The notes beneath the pieces were generated by a model. The model did no database searches. It was not told where the DNA came from and was given only the letters and a program-made list of their open reading frames with translations. Below, piece by piece: positions 38,135 through 50,814 of a DNA stretch of 64,000 nucleotides (the stretch's first letter is position 1; every line of letters begins with the position of its first letter). The stretch is taken from assembly GCA_963573305.1 (NCBI GenBank), contig OY754329.1:144657266-144721265 (forward strand). Direction: 5' to 3'. The stretch comes from Pyrrhosoma nymphula (Eukaryota; Arthropoda; Insecta; Odonata; Coenagrionidae). The position numbers and the translations under genes are program-made.

Positions 38135-38530
38135 TGAGAGTTCTGTCGATGAGTGTTTCAACCCCGCTAGTCCAATATTTGCCTCCAAACTGATGCTCGC
38201 GTGAGTTTTAGGGTGACACACAGGATACTGCATATTCCCGCCTTGTACCTCTAGAAACGATACAATGGGAGAGGTACACCTCCGGACTTACAAATACAAA
38301 AATTCTTTCTTCCTATTTATTACCAGTGAATATAACAAAATCGGAGTTGGGAGCTAAGGCACTCCGTTAGCATACATTAATATATATGGGTTATATGGGT
38401 TAATGGGTTAAGCTAATGGGCATACATTAACACTACCTTTTTATCTGTTCCAATTCCTTTTTCCAAACCATCACTTTTTCATGGCTGTTGTCCTAACACT
38501 CCTGACTCACGCCCCTAGGGTGGCTCTTGG
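38135..38530 (+). repeat. dispersed repeat, copy B
   Basis: Collinear with 13,590-13,930 through four conserved anchor blocks. This copy carries an insertion-like segment near 38,370-38,425 with iterated ATGGGTTA words and a CATACATTAA direct repeat at its edges, which is absent from copy A. Confidence 0.65.
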
Positions 38531-38659
38531 AGTAATATGTAGGTATATTTGGATTTATCTGGTCAGTTTGATCGGTGGGGTAGAATACGTTTAGTACTAA
38601 CTATAAGCGTACAACGGCGTGTGAAGTTTGCATATCAAGTTAAGAGGGGGCATTCTATT

Positions 38660-38812
38660 TCCCTGTGTCACTTGTGATTTCCCAGGAATATCTGGTACCC
38701 AGAGAATCACATAGCTCTGGCTTAGCTGGTTGCGCTATTAAGAGGCCTCAATCAGATTTGAACCCGGTACCTCCAGCCGTACGCTCTACCCATTGGCCTA
38801 CCACGCCGCTCC
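38660..38812 (-). mobile_element. tRNA-derived SINE-like repeat
   Basis: Read on the minus strand from 38,811. An A-box-like TAGGCCAATGG lies at 38,800-38,790, followed by GTAGAGCG. A B-box, GGTTCAAATCT, lies at 38,764-38,754 in good spacing. A TGAGGCCTC sequence and a non-tRNA body follow to about 38,660. The tRNA-like part lacks a paired acceptor stem, so it is a SINE head and not a tRNA gene. It lies about 130 bp beyond copy B of the dispersed repeat. Confidence 0.7.
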
Positions 38813-39369
38813 CCTCTATTCAAACAAAGTAATTCGTTTATCATTCCCCGTGGCTTTGCGCCCTAGACCTAATCTCTATACTATTCTTCTGTCTATCCTG
38901 GTCAGCGATTTAGCTCCCATTTCCATATATTGTACCCGCCCCTGGGGCGTAATGCGTGGGGGAATCGTGCGTAAACACGAGCGGCGAGAGCGAATCGTTC
39001 TCGTGCTCGGCTTCGGACTCTCCCCAACTCGTGTCGCGAGGCAAGCACCGCTCGAAATCCACCCGGCGCCATGTCCGCCCGTAATTAACCCGGCATAATC
39101 TCGCGACATGTTATTCCGATCGTAATCGTCGAATATCTGCATCGGGGCACCTCATTCCCCCCGGAACGCTCTTCGCTCTCTCCACGGGTGCATATGTCGA
39201 GTGCTCAAATAATTGTTGTTGTCTCTCACCCGGGGCGCGTGCACCAATGGGTCAGCCTAGGGTGCAGGGGGGAGGGGGAGGCGGTGGGAAAAGGGAATGA
39301 ATACAAGGGGTGCGCTCTTGAGCCGAATATTTGCGAGTTTCTGAGTGAGAGTCACTGAAATTTGATGAT

Positions 39370-39389
39370 CCATTCTGCCGAAAATCAAT
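39370..39389 (+). repeat. 20-bp motif, copy 1 of a spaced duplication
   Basis: CCATTCTGCCGAAAATCAAT recurs at 39,876-39,895 with one change. The similarity extends more weakly for about 30 bp downstream in both copies. Confidence 0.65.
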
Positions 39390-39875
39390 CTACAACTACG
39401 TCTATGCATCGCATTATTATTAAAAGCAATATACATAGAATATCAACGCGGCATAATGAAGTATCAGAAGTAGGTGTAAAAAGATATGTTCAACTGTGGG
39501 AAAGACGTGAGGATTTTGGCTGGCATCCGTCACGAAAAAACCCACTGCAGGAAATCACCCACACATGAAGGGGGGTGTGGAAAACCCGCGAAAACCTATA
39601 TAGTTGAAATCAGCTGCAATATTACCTAATGTGACGCAGATTTGTTGCTTGTTGATTTTATCCATTCAGGAAGTTGAAGAAAGACAGAAACACTTCTGTC
39701 AGCAAAGCGTTCTAATCTCGAATCGCGTGCCGTAAGAAGAGCCCCGCTTGTCACACCGGTTCCCAAGCATAAGGTGCATTCCACGGCATAATTCCGTACT
39801 GCTATCAGTTAGTCTGCTATATTCAAAGTCTCGGAACTTTTGGGTGGTGCCTCGTAGTCACAGTCAGTCGAGGAA

Positions 39876-39895
39876 CCATCCTGCCGAAAATCAAT
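39876..39895 (+). repeat. 20-bp motif, copy 2 of a spaced duplication
   Basis: Partner of 39,370-39,389, about 506 bp downstream in the same orientation. The pair could be decayed terminal direct repeats of a small element or part of a tandem duplication. Confidence 0.65.
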
Positions 39896-40319
39896 TGACC
39901 CAACACGCATCCGTCGCCTGTTATTCAGGAAGATAGTAAAAAAATGTGGATGCCCTCCCCGCTTCCCCGGTCTGTTTGGTGTTCACTCCCTACCCTCGCC
40001 CTCTCCCAGAATTTCTTTAGCTGCTTTATTTTCGCACGTTTCCACCCGCTTCATCTTCTCGGCTCCCACTCCGTCCTCCAGCCGGGTTCCTCTCGTTGTT
40101 TTTTTTTGTTTTGCGCAAAGTGAGGAAAAAGCGGACGTAAAGGATTTTTCGTCCGTAGTATCGTGTTTGTTTTATTAATAGTTTCTGATTGTTGGATGTT
40201 GATTTTCGCCCGTCGTCGCAGAGGGGAGAGGGGGGTTAGGGCTGGACGACTGGGGGGTTGGTTTGGAGGGCGGGAGGGGGGGAATGCGGACGGGATAAAT
40301 GAGGAGAGAGAACGGTGGA

Positions 40320-40520
40320 CAGTCCCTCAAAACCCCTCTCCCCAGCTTGTTTCATTCTTCTCCTCGTAAACCCCCTTCACCCCTTATCCCGACATTGTCT
40401 CCCCCCCCCTCCCGTCCCGAATTTCTGAATCCCCTCCCCCTCCATATCCTCTTTCTCTCGACCCTTTCTGCCATTTGCTGTACAATTCCAAAAACTCTCT
40501 CTCCCGGCTCTAACTCTCCA
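40320..40520. repeat. pyrimidine-rich tract preceded by a purine-rich block
   Basis: 40,218-40,320 is G/A-rich on the plus strand and switches to C/T-rich at about 40,320. This is another example of the R-to-Y strand switch seen at 6 and 11 kb. Confidence 0.7.
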
Positions 40521-41010
40521 AGTTTCGATGGAGTTTTAAGGCCGTTTGCCTTTAATTCATATGTCTTTGTGTGCTTGGAACAGGCCACCGCTGTATTTGT
40601 GTCTCCCATTTTCTTTTTTAAGAATTCAAAAGGTTTATTTTTTTATTTTTTTCGGGCTCACAAAAATATTTTTCATCGCCCCCCGACCATGAGTTCCTCT
40701 TGCCTCGTCTCCCCGATTCTCTTCTGCAATACATTCACTTTTTTACTCTTTTCTCTGCCGTCTCTCTCTCTCTTGAAATATGTAGATATGCAGGTTTATT
40801 GTGCCATCGCCATCTTTCTTTAGGCCTCCGCAGCATTGGATGTAAAGAAGGGTCGTGGAGTCGGTGCTAAACTCGTGATATAAACTTCTGTCCCACCTCT
40901 CCTCCTCCCTCCTTACTTCTCCGCCAGGCACTAAGCCACATTTTTCCCCGTGGAGTTTTCTCCTCTTGATCCTCGGCCGTTGTCGCCATGGTTTAGTGCG
41001 TGTTTTTCAG

Positions 41011-41065
41011 TTCATACCCTCCCATTTCCGCGCCCTTTGCTCTAAAAAGTACGCGTCCGAAGCGG
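41011..41065 (+). other. candidate short internal exon
   Basis: TGTTTTTCAG ends at 41,010 and GTGAGTAC starts at 41,066, giving a 55-nt segment open in the first frame (FIPSHFRALCSKKYASEA). Both splice signals are good, but the peptide has no recognised family and the acceptor tract is short. Confidence 0.15.
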
Positions 41066-41259
41066 GTGAGTACATTTATTTTCCCTTTTGTGTTCGCATG
41101 TCGGAGCGCATGTCGGGGCCGCTCATCACGTACCCACTCACCGTCGTTTCACGTCGTATTTTCCGTTTACATCCGATTATTTGCGCAACTGTCGCTGCAC
41201 TTTGATCGCCCTCAGTTTGTTTTTACCGTAATCATTCAGTTTCAATAGTGAATTTTCCC

Positions 41260-42760
41260 CTTGCTGTAGTTTTGTGGTAGTATCTTATTTTGCTTGTACT
41301 CATTCACCTTCGCGTTTTATTCTTTAGCTCTCAAAGTATTTTTTCATGAAAAAAGTCCTGAGTTATCACGCATTAGAGCAATGCAGCGGAGATAATTTGC
41401 GCTATTTACGACGGGTAGGTTGATTGGTGGTGGGTGGTTTGTGTGCTGAATGAGGCGAGAATGGAAAGAAATCCGGAATAATGCTTCTCTTTTCGAAAGG
41501 TGCTTAGGTTTCCCCTGTTATTTTATTATTATTACAACGAATTTATTATATACACGACCGGCGAATTACTGCACTTCAATGTGTTCTCCATGGCACCCAA
41601 GGTAGGATGAAAATTCTACTCGCTCGATACGGGCATGTGACCGGTCAATTGGTGGTCTGCGTGTCTTCTTTTTCTTAGTCCCTGACCTCGGAAGGAGAAT
41701 ATATTTTCATTCACGGATGAGGATTTCCTATAATGTACATTTTCATGTTTGATTTAATACTTTGATGATGTTGTTCGATACTAAAAGAGGTGGTTAGTTG
41801 CTATGCTTAAGAAGTTCCATAAATAATGCATACTTTTTCTCCATTACACATCTAATGAGAAATTTAGAGAAGATAAAGCGCCTGGAAGGCAATGCCAGTC
41901 TCTTATCAATGTGGTGATGTCATCATATTTATTATAATATGTGGTAGAAATAATGGTTACGTGGCGTGTGTGTCGAGGCTCTGACGCCACATCCTCGATA
42001 TCATCGAGTTTCGACAGTTCAGAGCTCTTCCTGAATAAGGTCTCTGGTCACCGCTCTCTCTCTGGTGACGCCCGCAAGTGCTCGTGTGTACCTACCTAAA
42101 AACGCGACTCTCGAAACGGAATCCTTAATCTAAATTGCTTGTCGTGTACGTGTGTGTTTATTTTCTCGTCCAATTGTTCTTCGCGAAAAATGAATTTGTT
42201 CGAGCGAACGGCCGGAAGAGATGGGAGAGAGGGAGGGAGAGAGTTAGACAGGCGAATGACAAAAACGGAAAAAAACAAAAGGCATCTCCCCGGCAACATG
42301 CTCTCCTACTCCTCCCCCCGCCATCGTCCACCCACCCACTTGAACCCACCCAGCTTTTACATCCCAGCTGTAACTCACAAGTCGGGGTATGGACGAGGTG
42401 GGGGGGGGATGTGTTGGAGGAAGAGCTGGACTGTGGACGGAGGAGGAGGTGGATGATTGTTGACTGCGTATTCCGACTCCCCAGTGTGAGTGGGAGAAAT
42501 TAACGGAAGTCGTTAATCTAAATTGGATAATATGGGGAGGGAAATCGAGGGGGAGGGACGGGGTAGACTCGGTAGGAGAGGAAGGGAACGTTATGCAGGG
42601 AGAGAGGGAGAGGACAGCGGGAATATAATTCAGAAAACGTTTCAATTGGTTTTAATCGCTAAAGACATCAAATCTTCCGGAGAGAGAGAGGGAGGAGGAA
42701 TTGCGTATTATGTCCGCTTGTTTGCATCTCTCGTGTTTGCACTCCTCATTGCCAATTAGT
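41260..42760. other. no gene recognised
   Basis: Unique sequence, AT-leaning to about 42,000, then mixed with GA-rich patches. The frames at 42,135-42,503 are compositional. Confidence 0.4.
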
Positions 42761-42767
42761 CCTCTGT

Positions 42768-43130
42768 CATCTCCCCGCGCGCTCTCTCTCTCCCTCTCTC
42801 TCTTCCCCTCTCCCCCTAAGACCCACCCACCCTTTCATATTCCAGAGAAATGTAACCCTCCTCATCCCCCCTCCACATCTCCCTCCAAATACGTCCGAAC
42901 AGGATGCTTAAAAAGAGTCCGGTGTCACCCTTGACCACGTAGGAAAACGTTTTTCGCTTGTATTTCCGCGCGAGAACAAATTCCCCGACCGGCGACCATC
43001 TCTCCTCCTTTTTCTCATTCTCTCTCTCTCTCACTATACAGTCATTCCTCCAATTTCTCTCTCTCTCTTCTCTCTCTTACCCGCCGCCACCTCCCTGCTT
43101 CCCTACCCCCCCTGTACTCACCTCACTCTC
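42768..43130. repeat. (CT)n and pyrimidine-rich tracts
   Basis: Imperfect CT dinucleotide arrays at 42,781-42,815 and 43,016-43,078 within C/T-rich DNA. Confidence 0.85.
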
Positions 43131-43689
43131 GTAAAACTGTCCACCTACCGTTCCGAAAAAAATCGCGTGGGGACAATGAAAAGGGGGAGGCTCGGGGGTT
43201 GGGAGAAATGCTCCGAGAGTTTTCATGTTGTACGCCCCCGACCGCACTTTGTTGTACGGACACACAGACCACCCACACGCTCCACCCCCTCGATTTTCCC
43301 CCTCGAGGGAGGGTGGGGGAGAAATTAGTCCATTTCTCCCGCCCCCACCCCCGCCTGTGGGGATGAGTGACCCGGCTCGACCAACCCCGTTCCTAATTAA
43401 TGTGTTCATTTATTTCTCTCTTTCTTATTTTTATATCTCCTTACACTCTTTCTCCCTCGCGTCCCGCCCCGCTTCGAACGCGTGGTTTTTTTTACGAGGA
43501 AATCGGTGATCCCGACGTGGTTGTCATCCCCTGCCTTTCGCCCATATACCGCTTTGTGGGAGCGTCCAGGTGACTTGGAAGGACTCCTCGTGAAATGATT
43601 CGCATCTTTGCCTCTTCTCCATGCCGTTGAGACCCATGTGAAATGGACACCCTTAGTAAACCTATGTTTGGTTTTCCACGCAAATGGAC

Positions 43690-44459
43690 TCGTGTGTCGT
43701 TTTGTCCCGAAGCGTCACCTGTATTTTAACAGTAAATAAGCGTTTATTTTAAAAAAATGGACGTATCCTAATGAAATGGTCTATCCCACTACTTTCATCG
43801 TCGTGAATATTTTTTACTGCTTCTTGGTGACTCACTTTCCACCCAAGCGTGAAACATAATAATCGAGTATTTCGCATTCGTTACCTGCACGGATTATGAT
43901 GATCGAATTGCATAGGTAAAGCAATATTTCTTCAATATCAATCTTCAACATCAGGTATCGTGTTTAATAGGGCTATTTTTCTGAAAAAGATATTAGTGTT
44001 ATCCTGTTTTCCAATTTTCTTCTCCGGTATATTGTTAAAGATTTTTTAAGTCACTCGTTAGGTGATGCGAAGCCAGATACTTTGTATTTCAGCCCTCGTC
44101 GATGCTTTCGCTGCATTTATAGGCGATTAGTGAGAGTTCATAAAATTGAAATAGGATGCAGTGTAGCTCAAATATGATTTCTGCGAGATCCTTTGAACCT
44201 CGATTTCTTTTCAAATGATTTAATCGTTTTTGACAGAGATGATGAAGAATGAATTATGTTACATTTTTTTACTGTTAAATTCCGGTAAAAATGACTTTTA
44301 GTTTGAAGCTCTTGTTGTGATTAAATACTTCGTGCCATACGCGACCGTCATCGCTTGATCTTACAAGAAATGTTTGGTTTCAGAATTATAAAGTTTTCGG
44401 AAAATGGAGTTGTTGTTTTCTACATTGCACAAACCATAAATCATCATTCTGTTAGTACT
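43690..44459. other. no gene recognised
   Basis: AT-rich unique DNA leading up to the foldback repeat. Confidence 0.5.
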
Positions 44460-44752
44460 CATGATTAATGATGATACTTAGTACTTTTCTACAAAATTTT
44501 TATTGTACGACGCGTTTCACCGATTTACGGAATCGCCAGGTACAGTGCATACCTTCTGTACCTGGCGATGCCGTAAATCGTTGAAACTCGTCGTGCAATA
44601 AAAATGTTGTAGAAAAGTACTAAGTGTTATCATTAATCATGGCCAATCGTCGTCAGGTATAGAACTTCTGTACTTGACGATGCCGTTAATCGGTGAAGCG
44701 CGTCGCATAATCAAAATTTTATAGAAAAATACAAAGTATTATCATTAATCAT
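44460..44752. mobile_element. foldback plus tandem repeat of an about 86-bp unit, possible Penelope-like terminal repeats
   Basis: An 86-bp unit occurs three times: inverted at 44,460-44,545, direct at 44,556-44,641 and direct at 44,668-44,752. A 10-bp spacer separates the first two, making a long hairpin. A short inverted remnant precedes the third. Each plus copy runs from CTGTACCTGGCGATG through CCG...CGG, GAAACGCGTCG and AATAAA-like sequence to ATCATTAATCATG. The order of GATG, a small CCG/CGG stem, GAAAC and GTCG, followed by a poly(A)-like signal, recalls the hammerhead-bearing pseudo-LTRs of Penelope-like elements. The canonical CUGAUGA core is not intact, so the family is inference. 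No reverse transcriptase is nearby. Confidence 0.6.
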
Positions 44753-44759
44753 GAGTGCA

Positions 44760-47700
44760 TATATAATAAACTTCTACGAAGTGAAGCCTGCCACTGTCAT
44801 GTTTATTCACCATTCTGTATTGACAATTTTTTCTAACACCCGTTTCTCTACTTTTCGGGACAGCTGTCCTTATTACTGTAATAGTAGGACTACATCATAA
44901 AGCGTAATACGCCTCTGGTCATTCAAATACTAGCAGTCTGGAGCGGCGTCTCTATCCTCGACCTCGCGTCCTCGCTCGTTCCTTGAGGCCCTTGGTCTTT
45001 ACGGACGGCTGAATGATTGGGCAAACTAATTTAACCCGCCTCTCCCTCCGGCCGCCGCGCCTTCGAATCGAGAAAAAGGCGTATCTACCCTTTTGTCTTC
45101 TTATTAATTCGTTTGGCGGGGCTCGCCTCTGGGCGTGCCCGGTTCCTGTCCGCTAATGATCCTCGGGGCGGACATGAACAAGTGCCCTCATTGCGTGCAC
45201 AGACTCCCTCCTGAGTTCGGAAGCCGTGCCTCGACGGAGGAGCGCACGCAGGGTGACGGGCATTTATTTTTGCCGGCCACGAGATTTTCCGCGTCCAACA
45301 GTTTCGGGGAAAACTGCCGAAAAATTCGCTATCGGGGCGACCTGGTTACATTCAGTCTTGCGTGCATTGGCTCCTTGGCAACAGGGTCTATCAATTGCAA
45401 ATTATGCCAAAATGCAGAGCACCACCGTGATAGCGCTCTTATTTTTCGTGGTGGCCTGGTTTCTCCGGATGCTAAGGGCGTATTCGTTTACAGTAACGTT
45501 TATAGTTCTGTAAAGTAAAAAATTCGGGATCGCCTCGACGTTAAATGGTAAATATTGAACGCATTGAAATACTCTCTCTTTCGTGTACTAGGTATGTGGA
45601 TTAACCAATTTGGATTAAGCTGTTTTAAATTTTCTGTGTTACTGTCATAATTTCTTTATATATTTCATATTTTGGTGTAATATTGACTTTATATGTGACA
45701 TTTATTGCTGATGAGATGTCTATCCAGCATTCACGGCATGTAGGCACCTCATCTTCCAGGATATCTGAATGATATCAAAATGCCTCTTTTACTCTCACTA
45801 ATCCTTCTCCAGTTCCAATCCACGAATCGAATCTTAACGGATGTAGGCGTTCAGACCCTGGAGTAATTCAAAGGATGGAGTTGAGACTTTGTGGATAGCT
45901 CCTCATTTATGCGCTAGAAGTTATTCATAATGGATTGTATAATTTGGGGAGAATTTTTCTGGTTTCAATTTTAACAGAGTTCGTCTCAAATGCTTACTAT
46001 TAATCATTGTTAATTGGTTGTTGGTTACAATGTTCAATTCATGTAATCCTCAAAAGAAATTCCCTCATCTTCATTTCCGGAAACACCTAATCATCTTACA
46101 TTGAATAATAAGAAACTTTATATGAAATATTTTTTTAAATATTATTTTTACTACCTAACCACTCTGGAGAGCAATTATATATCTTATGATTTTTCTGCGC
46201 TTAAAATATGTAGTATTATAGGTGCATTCATTTAGTCATTCCTCTCAAAGAATTTCTATTTTAAGAATATATAATTATATATATAATCTACCTTCATGAT
46301 AAAAGAAAGGATATTTTATATATTTCTTTGCTATGACTGATGCAACGAATTACGTATAAGTATTTATTCTTACATAAAAACGAGAGGTATTCAGAAATTT
46401 TAAATGCTTTTCCATTAGGAATTTGATTAACCATTCTTCTCGGGCTCACGGCACCAGTTCCTGGTCGATGGGTTACGCGAAGCAGCTCATATTTAATGCA
46501 GGCAATGCAGGTTTCCCCGGGGTTAATGTGTGCTGGAGTCGAAAAGTCGGAGAAAATGTTGCGGTGGGTGCGAGGCGGGTGTCTCGACGACTTGATGAAT
46601 TTTGGTACCTTAACGCGGTGGATTTGTCCCCCCCCTCTCCCCCCACCTTTCGGAAACCCCGTGAAATACTGGACAAAACTCATCACACTTAAAACCTTTC
46701 ATCAGGAATCATGTCCCTTGGTCATTATTCCCCTCCCCTCCACCTCTCCCTCCACCATCTCTCAATTTCATTCCTCGCCCCCCCCCCCTTTTCGTTTTGT
46801 TTGCCCTATCTTCGTTTTGCCGAGATCACCTGAGCCAGTCGGATGAGCGAGCCGTGGCAGGTTTTTGCCGTTGGGATTACCCACTCCTTCCAAGCTATCG
46901 GAAGGATCATCGCCCGCCCATCGCCTAATCCATATACTTAATTTTCAGGAATTTCCGTTTGCGTGGAAAGAACAATAAATCCATAAATTATTACGCTACT
47001 CTCTTTATTATCGAATTCCATCGCACGTTTAATCCCAATTACGCCCTTAAAACGTGGATGGGGAGATAAGCTTTTATTTTTTAATTGGCATTTTAGGTGG
47101 AGGAGAGGAAAAAACGGCGATGGTCATAGTTTTTTTTTATTATTATCGCCTTTTTTCTCTCCCCTCTCGCCAAAGTGGATTAATTTTTCGAAAATTTCGC
47201 GATCCCCTCTTCATAGTAATTAATTGGATGCGGTAAGCGTTTTTCGGAATCGATAATGTCCTGTCTTTTTTTCTCTCTTTTGTTGGCGTAATTTAAAAAA
47301 AACGAAGTCGCAACAGCCATCTTGATGAGATAGAACAAGAGATGAAAATATTTTCCTTTTCTCACGCCTTCTCTAGTATAGTACACTGTTTGAACTACAT
47401 ATCTATTCTGTGTAGAATGTGCGCATTAACACATATGTGGATGTCCTTTAGTGGAGATCTTATGGACTGATTATGGTTCTGATTTATCTCGCTTGCATAA
47501 TATGCTCTGTCTCTTACCGTTGATTTCTCCCAAAAGATACACAAGTGATATATCGTATGAGTAGTGGTGAATTAGCTTTTATAAGTTAGCAGTCCTGCGA
47601 ACCGACTAACCAATATCTTTCCTTCAGTGACATGATTCTCGTAGGTCTTTCTCCTCGTCTCTTTCCCCCTGTATGTTTCCTGCCCCTTTCATCGGACGTG

Positions 47701-50090
47701 AGAGCACAGCTCACAAACAAATTCGATAAGATGCTCCTAGACGCGCACCTTTCCCACCCCCTCGATACACCTCTCCCAGCTTTTTATTGCTGCCGTAAAT
47801 TCTTTTACCAATCCGTTGCGTTTGTATCTCGACGAGTCATAAATTGAGGATATGCAATAATGGGCCTGGCGTGGCAACAAGGCCATCCCTCTGACACTTG
47901 TCATTCCTTGGCTAATTTCATTTGGTCCGCGAAGCCATGAGTGGAGGCTTGAAGGGGGGAGGGTTTGCGTCGCAAATTAACGAGAAATTAAAACTCTCTT
48001 TCTCTCCCCCTTCCCCATCCCTTTCCTCTCGATCGTTTTTATCACGAGACGTCGAATCGCCCTTTCGAAGTATACGTGTATTTAATTGGGGGAGGAGCTC
48101 TGGGGTTGACGCGGAAAAGGGGGCTTGCGTATGTCGAGCGGATAAATGTGTGATGCCTCCATGCCGTGTCGACTTTTGTTTTACGGGCTCGTTGAAAACG
48201 TTAAACACATGCGCGGATAAGAGGGACTCTGCTCCTGTCACGTGGGTCGTGTTTTCGCTCGCTACGGGTTTCAATCATGGATCTCCTGAATGCGATTGAT
48301 CAATTGGCGTCATAGAACTCTCGAGGGCTGATTTCATTACCTTTCTGGGGTCCTCGCTCGTCCACTGGCGGAGAAGCGACGTTCGCCATTTAAAATCCTA
48401 ACCCTTTATGTTCCGAGGTGATATCGTCAACACTGAGACTGGATTACTTCGGATGGCCCTTTCGTCCGCCCTTTGCAAACGAAAAAATACGTCCGTTTGC
48501 TTAAGAATTTCTCCAGATGACGTCTTGCTGCGTTCCTGTTTCTTTTTCTTATTTCCTCTCACTAGGACAACTCCTTTATTACAATCTCTGAGAGGCCTCG
48601 ATTGTCCTTGGAACGCTAGGTGTGTACCAAAGCAAAGAGTGTTAAATATTGTCCTTTATATTTGTGACCCACGTCTGGAGAGGCTTACATGATTTTGAAA
48701 GTATTTTTGCTGATTATAATTCTTGTAAAGCTCTACTCGACGTCCCAATTATGATAAAACTGTTTACTCTTGGGCGTTGCTTATTGGCCGTTATGGTTTA
48801 TATAAGTGTTGGTTTATTTCCCCACGAGAAATTCTCTCGTCGTCATATCCGTTATGCACAATACAAGCAAGCACCGTCACTCATTTAGAGTCAATGTTCC
48901 CTTCCATTGGTTAGAATTTGAGCTCGAAAGCTGCATAAAAATCACCTTTTGCCTTTCCATTAAAATGAGCAAATTTTTTTAAAAATTGGACTGGCAATCT
49001 AAATAGGACATTTATTATAAAAAAGGATTCCTTTTCTCAGGACGTAGATGAAGAATACAAATAAAATTATAGTTGCCTGTTGTTTCAAGACGATGCTGTT
49101 ATGTGTATGATGCATAAGTTCATGGTAAGCTTTCCGCCACTATTACCTCCGTGCCGTAGAAGTACTCATGAGCGTGGGAAGAATGTGTCTAGCTCATTAC
49201 TCAATTAATTTACGCTATTCGTCACAAAATGAACCAGTACTCTGCCTGGAAAATGTGGACAATTTCTCCGTCCCTGGTATATAGATTCCGCCCTCGACCC
49301 CCGACTCACCCCCTTAATTAATGTTTTCGTTAGTTTTGGTCCCGGTTGTAAACAGGCTTATTGGGTCGCTCTCTTATCGAGTGATTGTGTTATTAGCTTC
49401 CTTTTCGTATCTGGCGATTGTTATCGGCTTTTGTTGCCTTTTGAAAAAGAAAGATCGGAGAAGCAAAAATAAAAACTGAAAATTCACATCCGAATTGATC
49501 CGAAAGAGGGGGAGGGGTGGAAAATTTGTTAGTAGTTAATTTCCCGTTTTCGTCCAAGTAATCGCGCCACTTCGATTTAAGTGAAATTGGACGGACATTG
49601 GGAGACTCGCGCTCGTTACTAACCCTCCCCCACCACTTACATTTCGCGGAATGGAGAAAATCCACCGTGGGGAAATTTCTCCTCCCCTACGCTGGCGCCT
49701 TCTTCATCTCTCTCTTATTTTAAATCCACCCGCAAACACACTCCCCTTGGCCGGTTGACGCGAATTCTCGAGCAAAACAAAACACTAACGCCTCCTGCAC
49801 CTTCTCTCCGCTCGTATTCATTTTTCCTTCGCTTTCCAGTCATAAGTATTAGCACAACCCTTGTCCGAGCGTAAACCAGCCTTCGAATGTTTTTTTATCC
49901 CTTTCTCCTCTCCTATTATTACCACTACTACCACCCCTTGACCCTATTCGATATTGGCACGGATTCTGCCTAAGTATTTTTATTTCTCACTTTTTCCTTT
50001 CATACATTTCCGAAGTCGGCGAGCACAAAAAAATGATATTCCTGGAAATTCGTTACTCAATTTTTCCTCCCGCTCCCTGGGTGGAACTTC
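44760..50090. other. no gene recognised
   Basis: A CpG-richer stretch lies at about 44,940-45,330, AT-rich DNA at 45,540-46,400 including a run of TA steps near 46,268-46,288, and mixed DNA after that. Frames at 45,135-45,518 and 47,922-48,299 have ordinary composition but no recognised domain. Confidence 0.45.
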
Positions 50091-50094
50091 GAAA

Positions 50095-50705
50095 ACGCCC
50101 AAGCCATCCCCTCCCCTCCCCCCCCTCTCGCGTCCGACAACACCCCCCTCCCCCCACCCGCTCACCCATTAACCCTCCAGCCAGCCAGTCAGCTCGGAAC
50201 AGAAAATGAATTGAAAAGCGAACTGCTTGGGGGATCTTCCCATTTCCCCTCTTTTTGCTCCCGTCGGCCAATCTCCCTAACGGAAAAGAGAAGGCAGCCC
50301 AGAGCGGCCCAAGGGTTTTAGGGCGTGCGGGTTGGGGGCGTCAGGGTGCAGACTAAGGGAATCGAAGGTTGAGTTGGGGGAAAGAGGGACTGTGCAGGGG
50401 AGTGTGGGAGGATGTTGGGTGGGGGGTGGGAGGGGGTTGGGGGTTGGTTTTTTGAAAGTGACGATGAAAGCGGCGAATGAAAGGTGTTTTAATTGAAACT
50501 GAAAATGTCCTCTGACCCTTTCTCCCTCCCCACCCCCCTTTCCTCCCTCTCATGCGCGCCACATCACTCCACTGTTCTCCCCTAAACCACCCCCCTCTTA
50601 TTCCTTCAGTTACTCCTCCCCCCTCCCCGCACTCCGAAACCGATTCCATTCTGACTGGGGGCTCTCTGGCCCCCTCTCCACTCCCCCCCCCTCCCGTAAG
50701 GGACG
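50095..50705. repeat. alternating pyrimidine- and purine-rich tracts
   Basis: C-rich at 50,095-50,180, G-rich at 50,330-50,450 and C-rich again at 50,515-50,705. Frames on both strands are compositional. Confidence 0.8.
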
Positions 50706-50814
50706 CGGAGAAGCGAGAGTCAGTTGTCGGCGGAGGCCTTTTGCCCAAGTGAAGCGACCACCCCCGTCTCCACGTCATCTCTTGGCGGCGGGCATTTGAC
50801 GGCCCCTCGCGCCT

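Noticed and set aside
40299..40823. 174-codon plus-strand frame
   Set aside because: It is dominated by Pro/Ser/Phe from C/T-rich DNA and no motif is recognisable.
45135..45518. 127-codon frame with several cysteines
   Set aside because: It starts with GTG, the cysteine spacing fits no zinc-finger pattern, and an overlapping frame is also open.
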